Shown here: positions 17,684-27,039 of the stretch, in pieces
How positions within the stretch are numbered: the stretch's first letter is position 1
How the letters are laid out: each line of letters begins with the position of its first letter
From: DATAEE01 sp036258175
GTDB lineage: Bacteria > Acidobacteriota > Vicinamibacteria > Vicinamibacterales > 2-12-FULL-66-21
NCBI GenBank assembly: GCA_036258175.1
Contig: DATAEE010000345.1
Span: forward strand, 30,544-94,543
Direction of reading: 5' to 3'
DNA: 64,000 nt
Notes under the pieces: generated by a model
Told to the model about the DNA's origin: nothing
The model's input: the letters and a program-made list of their open reading frames with translations, nothing else
The model's database searches: none
Made by a program: the position numbers and the translations under genes

Positions 17684-18928
17684 ATGACCCCTTCGTCCGC
17701 CGACCATGCCTCCCGGCTCGAGCGGGAGGTGGCGCGGCATGCCCGCCTGCGCGATCTCGTACTCGCCTTCAGTCGCGACGCCTCAGCGGCTGACGACCTG
17801 ACGGCGGCTCTGGCTCAACTTTCGGAAGGGCTGGCGACGGTCGTGGGCGGCCGTGTCTCAATCTGGATGCACGATCGCGACAAACGCGAACTGGTGCGCC
17901 AGTCCGGCGGCCGGGAAATGCGGGTCGCGACGGGCCGCCTTGACGACGTCGTTGCCCAGGGACTGCGTCTGGACAAGGCGGAGATTCGACGCGGTCAGTC
18001 TGGGGACGGGCCTTTGCTGATCGTTCCCCTGCGCGGTCAGCAGCGAGCGCTCGGTGTCGTCGTCGTCGAGAATCCCGCCGAAACAGGGCACGACGAAGAA
18101 GTGCTTTCGACGGCCGGAGAGCTGTCGCGTCAGCTCTCCGCGGCCATTGAGAACAAGCTGCTGCTTTCACAGATCCGGCGAAAGGCACAGTTCGACGCCG
18201 ATCGCCGCGCGCACTCACAGAAGCTGGCGGCGCTCGGTCAGTTCGTTGCCGGAATCGCGCACGAGCTCAACAATCCACTCCAGAGCGTGCTCGGGCATCT
18301 CGAGCTGCTGCGGCGCAGCCGCAGACTGCCGCGGTGGCTCGCCCCCGACATCTGGTTGATTTATCGCGAGGCGAACCGCGCTGCGAGGATCGTGAGTCGT
18401 CTGCTTGTGTTCGCCGGCGCGCGCAACGCCGGCCGCCGGCAGGTCAGCCCCAATGCCGCGCTGACGCGCGCGCTCGCGCTGCGATCGCGCGCGTGCCGCG
18501 AAGCGGGTATCTCGGTCGTCCGCCGTCTCGATCCGCGCGTCCCGCGGATCCTGGGCGATTCGCTCCTCCTCCAACAGGCGTTCCTCAACATCATCGTCAA
18601 CGCGGAGCACGCGATCACGGCGCGGAGAGCCGCGTCCCCCGCCACGTCTAACGGCAAGGACTGCATCGAGGCATCGACGCGCGGACGCCGCGGCATCGTG
18701 ACGGTGGAAATCCGCGATACGGGTCACGGCATCGACGCGGACGTTTTACCGCGGATCTTCGAACCCTTCTTCACGACGAAAGAAGTCGGTCAGGGGATCG
18801 GCCTCGGTCTCGCGCTCACGCACGGGATCATCGAAGAGCACGGCGGCTCGATTGCGGCACGCCCCCACACGCGCGGCGGAACCGTGTTTCGCATCGAACT
18901 GCCGATGCGGGAGCGCGTGCATGGCTGA
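17684..18928 (+). CDS. Soluble GAF-domain sensor histidine kinase
   Basis: 414 residues, no membrane segment. A GAF domain (about 20-165) precedes the dimerisation/phosphoacceptor domain with IAHELNNPLQS (His193), and an HATPase domain with NIIVNAEHAI (N box), IRDTGHGIDADV (G1), FEPFFTTKE (F) and GIGLGLALTHGI (G2). It probably senses a cytoplasmic ligand. The frame is open from 17585, but ATG 17684 lies just downstream of a promoter-like box and begins the conserved part. Its last eight bases overlap the next gene, a receiver protein with a DNA-binding domain, presumably its partner. Confidence 0.88.
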   Translation: MTPSSADHASRLEREVARHARLRDLVLAFSRDASAADDLTAALAQLSEGLATVVGGRVSIWMHDRDKRELVRQSGGREMRVATGRLDDVVAQGLRLDKAEIRRGQSGDGPLLIVPLRGQQRALGVVVVENPAETGHDEEVLSTAGELSRQLSAAIENKLLLSQIRRKAQFDADRRAHSQKLAALGQFVAGIAHELNNPLQSVLGHLELLRRSRRLPRWLAPDIWLIYREANRAARIVSRLLVFAGARNAGRRQVSPNAALTRALALRSRACREAGISVVRRLDPRVPRILGDSLLLQQAFLNIIVNAEHAITARRAASPATSNGKDCIEASTRGRRGIVTVEIRDTGHGIDADVLPRIFEPFFTTKEVGQGIGLGLALTHGIIEEHGGSIAARPHTRGGTVFRIELPMRERVHG

Positions 18929-19508
18929 AGACGCTTTCCTGACGACCGACGAGGTCCTGCGTTACCTGCAAGTCAACCTGCGGACGATTTACCGGCTGAT
19001 CAAGTCCGAGAAAATTCCTGCCGTTCGCGTCGGACGGCAATGGCGCTTCCGAAAACGCGACATCGATGCCTGGCTCGAGAGTCAGCGCCCGCGCGGCCCG
19101 CGCATCGTTGCAACGCCGTCGAGGCCCGTGCCGTCACGTCCCCCGTCCCGCTCGCGTATCCTCGTCGTGGATGACGAAGCGGCCATTCGTGATTTGCTGG
19201 CGAAGACGCTGGCGCTCGCGGAGTACGACGTCGACGTCGCACCCGATGGACGGTCGGCGCTCGAGCGGCTGCGAACGCTGCCCTACGATCTCCTTATTAC
19301 TGATCTGAAGATGCCGGGCGTCGACGGTCTGACCGTCATTCGAGAGGGCCGCCGCTATCGACCTGACATCCCGGTCATCATCATCACCGGCTTTTCCACC
19401 GAAGCGAGCGCGATCGAGGCGATCAACCTCGGCGTGTCTGGATATCTGATCAAACCGTTCCGCGTCCCGAAAGTTCTCGCCGCAGCGGCGAAAGCCCTCG
19501 GAGAGTAG
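18921..19508 (+). CDS. Excisionase-type HTH fused to a response-regulator receiver domain
   Basis: 195 residues. Residues 5-58 form a MerR/excisionase-like helix-turn-helix of the HTH_17 kind (FLTTDEVLRYLQVN, then IPAVRVGRQWRFRKRDIDAWL). A proline/arginine linker (58-77) leads to a complete receiver domain: acidic pair Asp84-Asp85, phosphoacceptor Asp128 in LLITDLKMPGVDG, and lysine in YLIKPFR. The DNA-binding module is at the N-terminus, opposite to most response regulators. It overlaps the upstream kinase gene by eight bases, so it is very likely phosphorylated by that kinase. Confidence 0.85.
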   Translation: MAEDAFLTTDEVLRYLQVNLRTIYRLIKSEKIPAVRVGRQWRFRKRDIDAWLESQRPRGPRIVATPSRPVPSRPPSRSRILVVDDEAAIRDLLAKTLALAEYDVDVAPDGRSALERLRTLPYDLLITDLKMPGVDGLTVIREGRRYRPDIPVIIITGFSTEASAIEAINLGVSGYLIKPFRVPKVLAAAAKALGE

Positions 19509-19510
19509 CA

Positions 19511-19526
19511 CAGCCCTTCAGGGCTG
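19511..19526 (+). terminator. Hairpin after the HTH-receiver gene
   Basis: CAGCCC/GGGCTG with a TTCA loop, 3 bases after the stop codon. There is no run of T after it, so it may be a weak terminator or another dispersed palindrome. Confidence 0.35.
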
Positions 19527-19572
19527 CTTCAGCGGAAGCGCAGCGCAGCCAACGACTGCTGACGTTTTCGCA

Positions 19573-19581
19573 TGCTAAAAT
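19573..19581 (+). promoter_or_regulatory. Extended -10 promoter, TGCTAAAAT, for the ABC-F gene
   Basis: Same TGC extension as the box at 17654, 13 bases before ATG 19595. No clear -35. Implies a very short leader. Confidence 0.45.
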
Positions 19582-19594
19582 CGTTGGTTTCTAG

Positions 19595-21577
19595 ATGATC
19601 CAGCTGGCCTCGCTGAGCAAGTCATTCGGCGAACGCGTCCTGCTCGAGGACGTGTCGTGGCACATTGGCCGCCGCGAACGTGTTGCTCTGTGCGGCCCCA
19701 ACGGGGCGGGAAAGACGACGCTGCTTCGCATGCTGGCGGCAATGGATGAACCGGATAAGGGCGAGATCCTCAAGCCGACCAATCTCACTGTGGGCTACCT
19801 CCCGCAGGACGGCCTTGATCACAGCGGCCGGACTCTGCTGGACGAAGCCATGCTCGGTTTCGGGCCTGTGCTCGAAATGAAAGCGGAGCTGCACCACCTC
19901 GAAGAGCGCCTCGGCGATACGACGGTCAGCGAGGCCGAGCACGACGCGCTGCTGTCCCGGTACAGCGAACTTCAGGATCGGTTCCGCGCTGCAGACGGTT
20001 ACAGCCTGGATCTGAAAGTCGCGACCGTTTTGCGCGGACTCGGTTTCGCCCAGGAGGACTTCGACCGCCCGACGGAGACGTTCTCGGGTGGCTGGCAGAT
20101 GCGAATCGCGCTGGCCAAGTTGCTGCTCGGCCGTCCGACGCTGCTGCTCCTCGACGAGCCCACCAACCATCTCGATCTCGAAGCGCGCAACTGGCTCGAA
20201 GAATATCTCGCCGAATACCCGCATTCCGTCATCCTCGTCTCGCACGACCGCTTCTTCCTGGACGCCGTCGTCACGCGAATCACGGAGATCGGCCTCCGGG
20301 TTCTCACGGACTATCCGGGCAATTACACGGAGTATCTGAAGGAGCGCGACGAGCGGCTCGAACGGCTGCGCGACGCGAAAAAACGTCAGGACGAGGAGGT
20401 TGCCCGCGTCAAGGCGTTCATCGACCGCTTCCGGTATCAGGCGACCAAGGCCTCCCAGGTCCAGAGCCGGATCAAGATGCTCGCGAAGGTCGTTCCGATC
20501 GAGATCCCGCCAGAGCGGAAGCGTGTGCATTTCACATTTCCCGCCTGCGCCAAAAGCGGCCGGACGGCGATCGAGTTGTCCCGAGCGTCCAAACGGTACG
20601 GCGACAAGGTGGTGTTCGACAGCGTGGACTTGCTCATAGAGCGCGGCGACCGGCTGGCCCTCGTCGGACCGAACGGCGCGGGCAAGTCCACGCTGATGCG
20701 TTTGTTATCCGGCGTCGAACCGCCTGATACCGGCTTGCGCGCCGAGGGGCATCAGGTCGTGGCGCAGTACTTCGCGCAGGATGAGGCCACACGGCTGGAT
20801 CCGACCTTGACCGTCTACGAGACGCTCGAAACCGGATCGCCGACCAATCTCGTTCCGGCCATCCGGAACATCCTCGGCGGGTTTCTCTTCTCCGGCGACG
20901 ACGTATACAAGAAGGCAGGTGTGCTATCCGGCGGAGAGCGAACGCGTCTCGCGGTAGCGCGCATGCTGCTTCGGGCCTCGAACACGCTGCTCCTCGACGA
21001 GCCGACCAATCACCTGGACCTCGACTCGAAGGACGTCCTCCTCGAAGCGCTGGAGGACTTCGGCGGAACGCTGATCTTCGTTTCACACGATCGGTACTTC
21101 GTCGATCGCCTGGCGACCAAGATCGTGGAAGTTGGCGGAGGCGGAATTCTCGTGTATCCGGGCACGTACGAGGAGTTCCGCTGGAGCAAACAGTCGCGGA
21201 ACGGCCAGGCAGCGGCAGCATCGAAGCAGAAGTCCCAGGTCTCAAGCCCCAAAGCCCACGCCGCAAACCCCAAACCCCAGGCCCCAAGCCCCAGGTCCAA
21301 GAGCGAGGTGCACGCGGACAAGCGGCGCGCCGACTCGAGAGCCCGGCAGCAGTATCGTGCGGCGGACGCGCATAAGAAGAAGATCGAGGCGCTCGAGGCC
21401 AAAATCGCCGACCGGGAACGCGCGATCAAGGAGCTGGAGGCGTCGATGGCGGCGCCCGGTTTCTACGACGATCGCGATGCGGCCCGGCCGATCATCGACC
21501 GGCATCAGGCGCTGATGTGGGAAGTCGGAGATCTGATGCATCAGTGGGAAGAGCTCTCCACCGAACGTCATTCCTGA
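19595..21577 (+). CDS. ABC-F family ATPase (Uup/EttA-like, translation-associated)
   Basis: 660 residues, two ABC domains and no membrane part. The first has Walker A GPNGAGKTT (34-42), signature FSGGWQMR and Walker B LLLLDEPTNHLDLE; the second has GPNGAGKST, LSGGERTR and LLLDEPTNHLDLD. An alpha-helical linker with YLKERDERLERLRDAKKRQ separates them (the P-site tRNA-interacting motif region). Residues 540-575 are a Lys/Pro/Ala linker, then a coiled-coil ends the protein. Such factors act on ribosomes; Uup-type members also affect DNA stability. The linker DNA is an unusual repeat, annotated separately. Confidence 0.92.
   Translation: MIQLASLSKSFGERVLLEDVSWHIGRRERVALCGPNGAGKTTLLRMLAAMDEPDKGEILKPTNLTVGYLPQDGLDHSGRTLLDEAMLGFGPVLEMKAELHHLEERLGDTTVSEAEHDALLSRYSELQDRFRAADGYSLDLKVATVLRGLGFAQEDFDRPTETFSGGWQMRIALAKLLLGRPTLLLLDEPTNHLDLEARNWLEEYLAEYPHSVILVSHDRFFLDAVVTRITEIGLRVLTDYPGNYTEYLKERDERLERLRDAKKRQDEEVARVKAFIDRFRYQATKASQVQSRIKMLAKVVPIEIPPERKRVHFTFPACAKSGRTAIELSRASKRYGDKVVFDSVDLLIERGDRLALVGPNGAGKSTLMRLLSGVEPPDTGLRAEGHQVVAQYFAQDEATRLDPTLTVYETLETGSPTNLVPAIRNILGGFLFSGDDVYKKAGVLSGGERTRLAVARMLLRASNTLLLDEPTNHLDLDSKDVLLEALEDFGGTLIFVSHDRYFVDRLATKIVEVGGGGILVYPGTYEEFRWSKQSRNGQAAAASKQKSQVSSPKAHAANPKPQAPSPRSKSEVHADKRRADSRARQQYRAADAHKKKIEALEAKIADRERAIKELEASMAAPGFYDDRDAARPIIDRHQALMWEVGDLMHQWEELSTERHS
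21232..21302 (+). repeat. In-frame low-complexity CCCCAA/CCCCAG repeat inside the ABC-F gene
   Basis: The DNA reads as variants of (A)AGCCCCAA, AACCCCAA and GGCCCCAA, about eight imperfect copies in 70 bases. It encodes a Ser/Pro/Lys/Ala linker between the second ATPase domain and the coiled-coil. Similar strings are usually intergenic; here one has stayed in frame inside a conserved gene. Confidence 0.65.
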
Positions 21578-21918
21578 GCCTCGCGACCCTACAGTTCCAC
21601 CCCCGACTCCGCGAAAAAGGGTTCAGAGAAACTCGACGTCGATAGGCGGAAGCGGACTCACAATTCTGTAATTGAGGGGTCGTGGTTAGCCAGTAATGCA
21701 ACGGGCCGAAGAGGGTGAATTCGGGCATTTTCGGCCGAAATCCCGCTATTCAACCTCGGGCATACCCTTTGCGCCATCGCCGCGAGCCAAGCGGCCCGGG
21801 CCGCCGGGGGCTTCGTCCGAGGGTTGGCCCCGTCAGGCAGGATACCTTGGACCGTAACTCGCAGATGGGACAGAGCTTGGAGCAGGATCCCGAAGAACTT
21901 ACAATACTGCAAGCTCCG
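21578..21918 (+). promoter_or_regulatory. Intergenic region with a sigma-70-type promoter for the PAS kinase gene
   Basis: 341 bases with no convincing gene; an open frame covers its end but lacks conserved sequence. TTGGAG (21877-21882) and TACAAT (21900-21905) are spaced by exactly 17 bases. Transcription would start near 21912, only about 7 bases before ATG 21919, so the message may be nearly leaderless. A small inverted repeat CAATT/AATTG lies at 21660-21673. Confidence 0.55.
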
Positions 21919-23112
21919 ATGCCACAGCGAAAACGGTCCAAGCGGGCGCCGCGCCGCCGCGGGACGAGATCTGCGCGCGGGCGAGTGCGATCCGCGTCGA
22001 CGGTAGACATCCCGGCCCTTCGGGACGGGTTCTTCCGCGACATGGTGCACGGGCTGCAGAACGGCGTGCTGGCCGTCACCGCGGACGGGCGGGTCGCCGT
22101 GATGAACGATATCGCGTGCCGGATCCTCGCGATCGAGGAACGGGCCGCAGACATCGGCCGGCCGTTCGCGACGGTGCTGCGAACGCAGCCCGACGTCGTC
22201 CGGATCCTGGCGAGCGCGTTCGAGTTGAGTCACCTGCCCAACCGGGCGGAGTTGAGGCTCAAGAGCTCGAACCGGGTGATCGGCTACACGCTGTCGCCGA
22301 TCCGGGACCCACGCGGGAAGCGAATCGGCGCGACGCTGTTCTTTAAAGACTTGACCCGGGTCGAGCAGCTGGAGGAACGGGAGCGGCTGCGGGACCGGTT
22401 GATGGCGCTGGGAGAGATGGCGGCGGCGATTGCGCACGAGGTGAAGAACCCCCTGGCGGGGATTGAAGTCATGGCGGGCGTGCTGAAGAGGCAGCTCGCC
22501 AGCTCGGCGGACGCGCAGACGATTCTGAGCGACATCATCAACGAGGCCAAGATGGCCAACGCGATCGTTCAGGACGTGCTCGAGTTCGTCAGGCCGATCC
22601 GGCTCGAAGTCGTCGAACGCATCTCGCTGCACGACGTCGTGCACGACGCGATCACGATGGCCGAGAGCCACGTCCCGAGGCGGGACACGCAGGTGTCGTC
22701 GGCACTGCCGGAGAACCTGCCGCGGATTCAGGGGGATCCGCACCAGTTGCGGCAGGTCGTGACGAACCTGCTCACGAATGCGTTCGAGGCGCTGGGCGGC
22801 CGCGGGCGCGTGGATATCAAGGCGGTCGAGACCGTGGAAGACCATGGGGACGCGGCGCAGCCGATGGTCATTCTCGAAGTGGTCGACGACGGCCCGGGGG
22901 TGACGCCGGAAGTGAAGGAGCGGATGTTCGGCCCCTTCTTCACGACCAAGCCGCAGGGCACCGGACTGGGCCTTGCGATTGTGCGGAAGATCATCGACGC
23001 CCACGACGGGCGGATCGATGTGGAATCGCGGCCCGGATCGGGGGCGCGGTTCCGGGTGACGCTGCCGATTAGCGGCTCGCACCCGTTGTTCGGGACGGTA
23101 GGAACGGCCTAG
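21919..23112 (+). CDS. Soluble PAS sensor histidine kinase (NtrB-like)
   Basis: 397 residues. After a basic tail (1-25) comes a PAS domain (about 35-145, with GVLAVTADGRVAVMNDIA), the phosphoacceptor motif IAHEVKNPLAG (His173), and an HATPase domain with NLLTNAFEAL, VVDDGPGVTPE, FGPFFTTK and GTGLGLAIVRKI. It should phosphorylate the sigma-54 activator encoded 36 bases downstream, the NtrB/NtrC arrangement. The frame opens at 21715; the ATG at 21919 is preferred because the promoter lies within the longer version and the extra residues look non-coding. Confidence 0.9.
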   Translation: MPQRKRSKRAPRRRGTRSARGRVRSASTVDIPALRDGFFRDMVHGLQNGVLAVTADGRVAVMNDIACRILAIEERAADIGRPFATVLRTQPDVVRILASAFELSHLPNRAELRLKSSNRVIGYTLSPIRDPRGKRIGATLFFKDLTRVEQLEERERLRDRLMALGEMAAAIAHEVKNPLAGIEVMAGVLKRQLASSADAQTILSDIINEAKMANAIVQDVLEFVRPIRLEVVERISLHDVVHDAITMAESHVPRRDTQVSSALPENLPRIQGDPHQLRQVVTNLLTNAFEALGGRGRVDIKAVETVEDHGDAAQPMVILEVVDDGPGVTPEVKERMFGPFFTTKPQGTGLGLAIVRKIIDAHDGRIDVESRPGSGARFRVTLPISGSHPLFGTVGTA

Positions 23113-23113
23113 C

Positions 23114-23131
23114 GTCCGGCCTCGGCCGGAC
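23114..23131. repeat. GTCCGGCC palindromic hairpin between kinase and regulator genes
   Basis: Perfect 8-base inverted repeat GTCCGGCC/GGCCGGAC with a two-base centre. It shares its stem with the hairpin at 16224-16241. It sits one base after the kinase stop and ends 17 bases before the regulator start, so it could tune expression within the operon. Confidence 0.6.
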
Positions 23132-23148
23132 TGTGGCGAAAGGTCAAC

Positions 23149-24582
<1,434 letters not shown>

Positions 24583-24630
24583 GTGCACCTGGTGCGCTAG
24601 GTGCCTTCGGTGCGCCTGGACTCTGTGAGC
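24583..24630. repeat. GGTGC-rich imperfect repeat between convergent genes
   Basis: Four or five copies of a GGTGC(A/G)CCT-like unit in 45 bases between the regulator stop and the end of the recombinase gene. It can fold on itself. It may act as a transcription end for one or both genes, but no T-run is present. Confidence 0.4.
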
Positions 24631-24631
24631 G

Positions 24632-25567
24632 CTAGCTTCTGGGATGAGATTTCTTGTAAGCCTCAATCAATTGGGTGGCGTTGACGTGCGTATAGCGCTG
24701 CGTGGTAGACAGCCTCGCGTGGCCGAGCAGCTCCTGAATCGCGCGTAGATCCGCGCCGCGCTGCAGCAGGTGCGTCGCAAACGAATGGCGCAGCGCATGT
24801 GGGCTGATGCCGAATCGCGTGCTGCACTGCGCGACGTACTTCCGCACCAGCCGATCGACGCTTCGCGTCGAAAGCCTTCCACCCTTGTAGTTCACGAACA
24901 GAGGGCGTCTGAGAGCCCGTCTCCCTGCGCCGTGCCGAGTGTCGTCAATGCTCAACAGGGCGAAGCCTGCGAGGTCGGCGAGCCAGGCCTTGATCGCTTG
25001 GGCGGCGGTCTTGTTGAAGGGCACGACCCGTTCCTTCCCGCCCTTGCCGAGCACCCGCACCACACGTCCCGACAGATTCACGTCGTCGAGATCGAGTCCT
25101 ACGAGCTCGCTGAGCCGCAGCCCCGACGCGTAAAACAGCTCGAGAATCGCGCGGTCGCGGCGGCCGAAGGGGGTGGTCACATCGGGCGTCTCGAGCAGCC
25201 GCGTCATCTCCTGCTCTGCGAGGTGGGCCGGGAGCTTTTTCTCGCGCTTGGGCGTGCCGACGAGCGCGGCGGGATCATCCTCCATCCGGCCCTCGCGGCG
25301 AAGGTACCGAAAGAAGGTACGCAGGGATGCCAGTTTGCGCGCGGCGGACGCGCGCGAATTCCCGCGTCTATGCAGATCGGCGAGAAAGCCGCTCACCGCA
25401 GTCGCATCGATGTCCTCTGCGCTCAACTGCGCGCCCGGTTTCTTGCGCGCGGCCGCCAGGTAGCCGACGAATTGATCGAGGTCGCTCTCGTAGGCGCGCG
25501 CTGTATGGGGTGAAGCGTTCTGGTTGAGGCGGAGATAGTCGAGGAAGGCTTTGACGTCTTCTCGCAT
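24632..25567 (-). CDS. xerC: Tyrosine recombinase XerC/XerD-like
   Basis: 311 residues. The N-terminal SAM-like core-binding domain is followed by a catalytic domain with Arg151 (ASGLRLSEL), Lys175 (VLGKGGKER), His257/Arg260 (HALRHSF), His283 (LLGHARL) and nucleophile Tyr292 (QRYTHV). All six catalytic positions are present. It resolves chromosome dimers at dif sites. Its company (trmFO, topA, dprA) matches the conserved housekeeping locus in many bacteria, so it is not a phage integrase. Four bases separate it from trmFO. Confidence 0.92.
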   Translation of the reverse strand: MREDVKAFLDYLRLNQNASPHTARAYESDLDQFVGYLAAARKKPGAQLSAEDIDATAVSGFLADLHRRGNSRASAARKLASLRTFFRYLRREGRMEDDPAALVGTPKREKKLPAHLAEQEMTRLLETPDVTTPFGRRDRAILELFYASGLRLSELVGLDLDDVNLSGRVVRVLGKGGKERVVPFNKTAAQAIKAWLADLAGFALLSIDDTRHGAGRRALRRPLFVNYKGGRLSTRSVDRLVRKYVAQCSTRFGISPHALRHSFATHLLQRGADLRAIQELLGHARLSTTQRYTHVNATQLIEAYKKSHPRS

Positions 25568-25570
25568 GTC

Positions 25571-26932
25571 TCAGGCTCGGCGCGCCGGCTCGAGCGCCTC
25601 GGCATACGTCCGCAGATCCCCAAGTGCGCGCTCGGAAATTGCGAGGTTGCGCTCGTGTTTCTTGCGCGGCGCATTCGGGAGCGGTTCGATGATGCCGAAT
25701 GTGATGTTCGTCGGCTGGTAGTTGCGAGGGTCGGCGTGCGACACGTAGTACCCGAGCGCCCCAATAGCGGTGGTCCGCGGCGGCGCCGAAGGGGCGAGCC
25801 CGGTGGCGAGCGCCGCAGCATTTCGCCCCGCGATCAATCCCGAAGCGGCTGACTCGACGTAGCCTTCCACGCCTGAAATCTGGCCCGCAAAGAAAAGATC
25901 GTGACGCGATCGAGTTTGCCAGGTCTCGCGCAGCACCGTCGGCCCGTTGATGTACGTGTTCCGGTGGATCATGCCGAACCGTACGAACTCGGCGCGTTCG
26001 AGGCCGGGAATGAGGCGCAGCACTCGCGCCTGCTCTCCCCACTTCAGCTGCGTCTGGAATCCGACGAGGCTGAAGTGATCGCCGGCCAAGTTGTCCTGAC
26101 GGAGCTGGACGACGGCATACGGCTCGCGGCCCGTGCGAGGATCGGGCAAACCCACAGGCTTCATCGGCCCGAAGCGAAGCGTATCGACGCCGCGATGCGC
26201 CATGACCTCGATGGGCAGACACCCTTCGAAGAACTTCGTCCGGTCGAAGTCGTGGACCTCGGCCCTCTCGGCATGCACGAGAGCGTCGTGAAAACTCGCG
26301 TACTCGTCAGCGGTCATCGGGCAATTGAGATAGTCCCCGTCGTCGCGCGCCGAGTCTCCGAGACTTCTTCCCCAACGCGACGCACGATAGACACGGCCCA
26401 TGTCTATCGTTTCAGCAAGGACAATCGGGCTGATCGCGTCGTAGAAGTACAGGTAGTCACCACCGGTGAAACGTGCGATGTCCGCGGCAAGCGCCTCGGA
26501 CGTCAGCGGTCCGGTCGCTACGATCACGGGACCACTCGCCGGAACCGGGATCGCGTGAACCTCGTCCCGCACGACCCGGACGAGTCGGTTGGACTCGAGA
26601 GCCTGGGTGATCTCGTGTGAGAAGCGCTCGCGGTCGACGGCGAGCGCTGCGCCTGCGGGCACGCGTGAGGCGTCGGCGGCCCGCATCACCAGCGAGCCCA
26701 GACGTCTCATCTCCTCTTTGAGAAGACCGACGGCGTTATCGAGCTTGTCGCCTCGGAGGGAATTGCTGCACACGAGCTCGGCGAGTCCCCCGGTCTTGTG
26801 CACGGCGGTCTGACGCACGGGCCGCATCTCGTGCAGGACGACATTCACGCCGGCGGATGCCGCCTGCCAGGCCGCCTCGGCGCCGGCCAACCCACCGCCG
26901 ACGATCACGATCTCCTTCGCGTTATCAGACAC
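25571..26932 (-). CDS. trmFO: Methylenetetrahydrofolate-tRNA-(uracil-5-)-methyltransferase TrmFO
   Basis: 453 residues. FAD-binding IVIVGGGLAGAEAAWQAA starts a few residues in, and ELVCSNSLRGDKLDNAVGLLKEEM is the TrmFO signature region; PTNITFGIIEPLP occurs near the C-terminus. It makes ribothymidine at tRNA position 54 using folate as methyl source. The frame extends to a TTG at 26980, but that lies inside a palindromic repeat; the GTG at 26932 (V-S-D-N-A-K-E-I) fits the family start better. Confidence 0.94.
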   Translation of the reverse strand: MSDNAKEIVIVGGGLAGAEAAWQAASAGVNVVLHEMRPVRQTAVHKTGGLAELVCSNSLRGDKLDNAVGLLKEEMRRLGSLVMRAADASRVPAGAALAVDRERFSHEITQALESNRLVRVVRDEVHAIPVPASGPVIVATGPLTSEALAADIARFTGGDYLYFYDAISPIVLAETIDMGRVYRASRWGRSLGDSARDDGDYLNCPMTADEYASFHDALVHAERAEVHDFDRTKFFEGCLPIEVMAHRGVDTLRFGPMKPVGLPDPRTGREPYAVVQLRQDNLAGDHFSLVGFQTQLKWGEQARVLRLIPGLERAEFVRFGMIHRNTYINGPTVLRETWQTRSRHDLFFAGQISGVEGYVESAASGLIAGRNAAALATGLAPSAPPRTTAIGALGYYVSHADPRNYQPTNITFGIIEPLPNAPRKKHERNLAISERALGDLRTYAEALEPARRA

Positions 26933-26972
26933 GCAGGTCTCAGGTATCTCCGACACGCCCAACCTGACCGCC

Positions 26973-27017
26973 TCCGCCAAGGCTACGGCGGTCCGCCGAA
27001 GCGTCAGCGAAGGCGGA
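26973..27017. repeat. Imperfect palindrome TCCGCC...GGCGGA between trmFO and topA
   Basis: A 45-base imperfect hairpin: outer arms TCCGCC/GGCGGA, inner arms GGCTACGGCGG/CCGCCGAAGC. It fills the topA-trmFO spacer. The form, with CAAGGCTACGG and CGAAGGCGGA, resembles dispersed palindromic elements that recur many times in some Acidobacteriota genomes (recalled, not checked). Confidence 0.6.
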
Positions 27018-27039
27018 AGGTCGGGCCTACACCGTCGGG

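Noticed and set aside
24632..25567. Integrase marking a genomic island
   Set aside because: The recombinase is Xer-type and sits with trmFO, topA and dprA, a housekeeping set. No tRNA, attachment repeats or phage genes are nearby.
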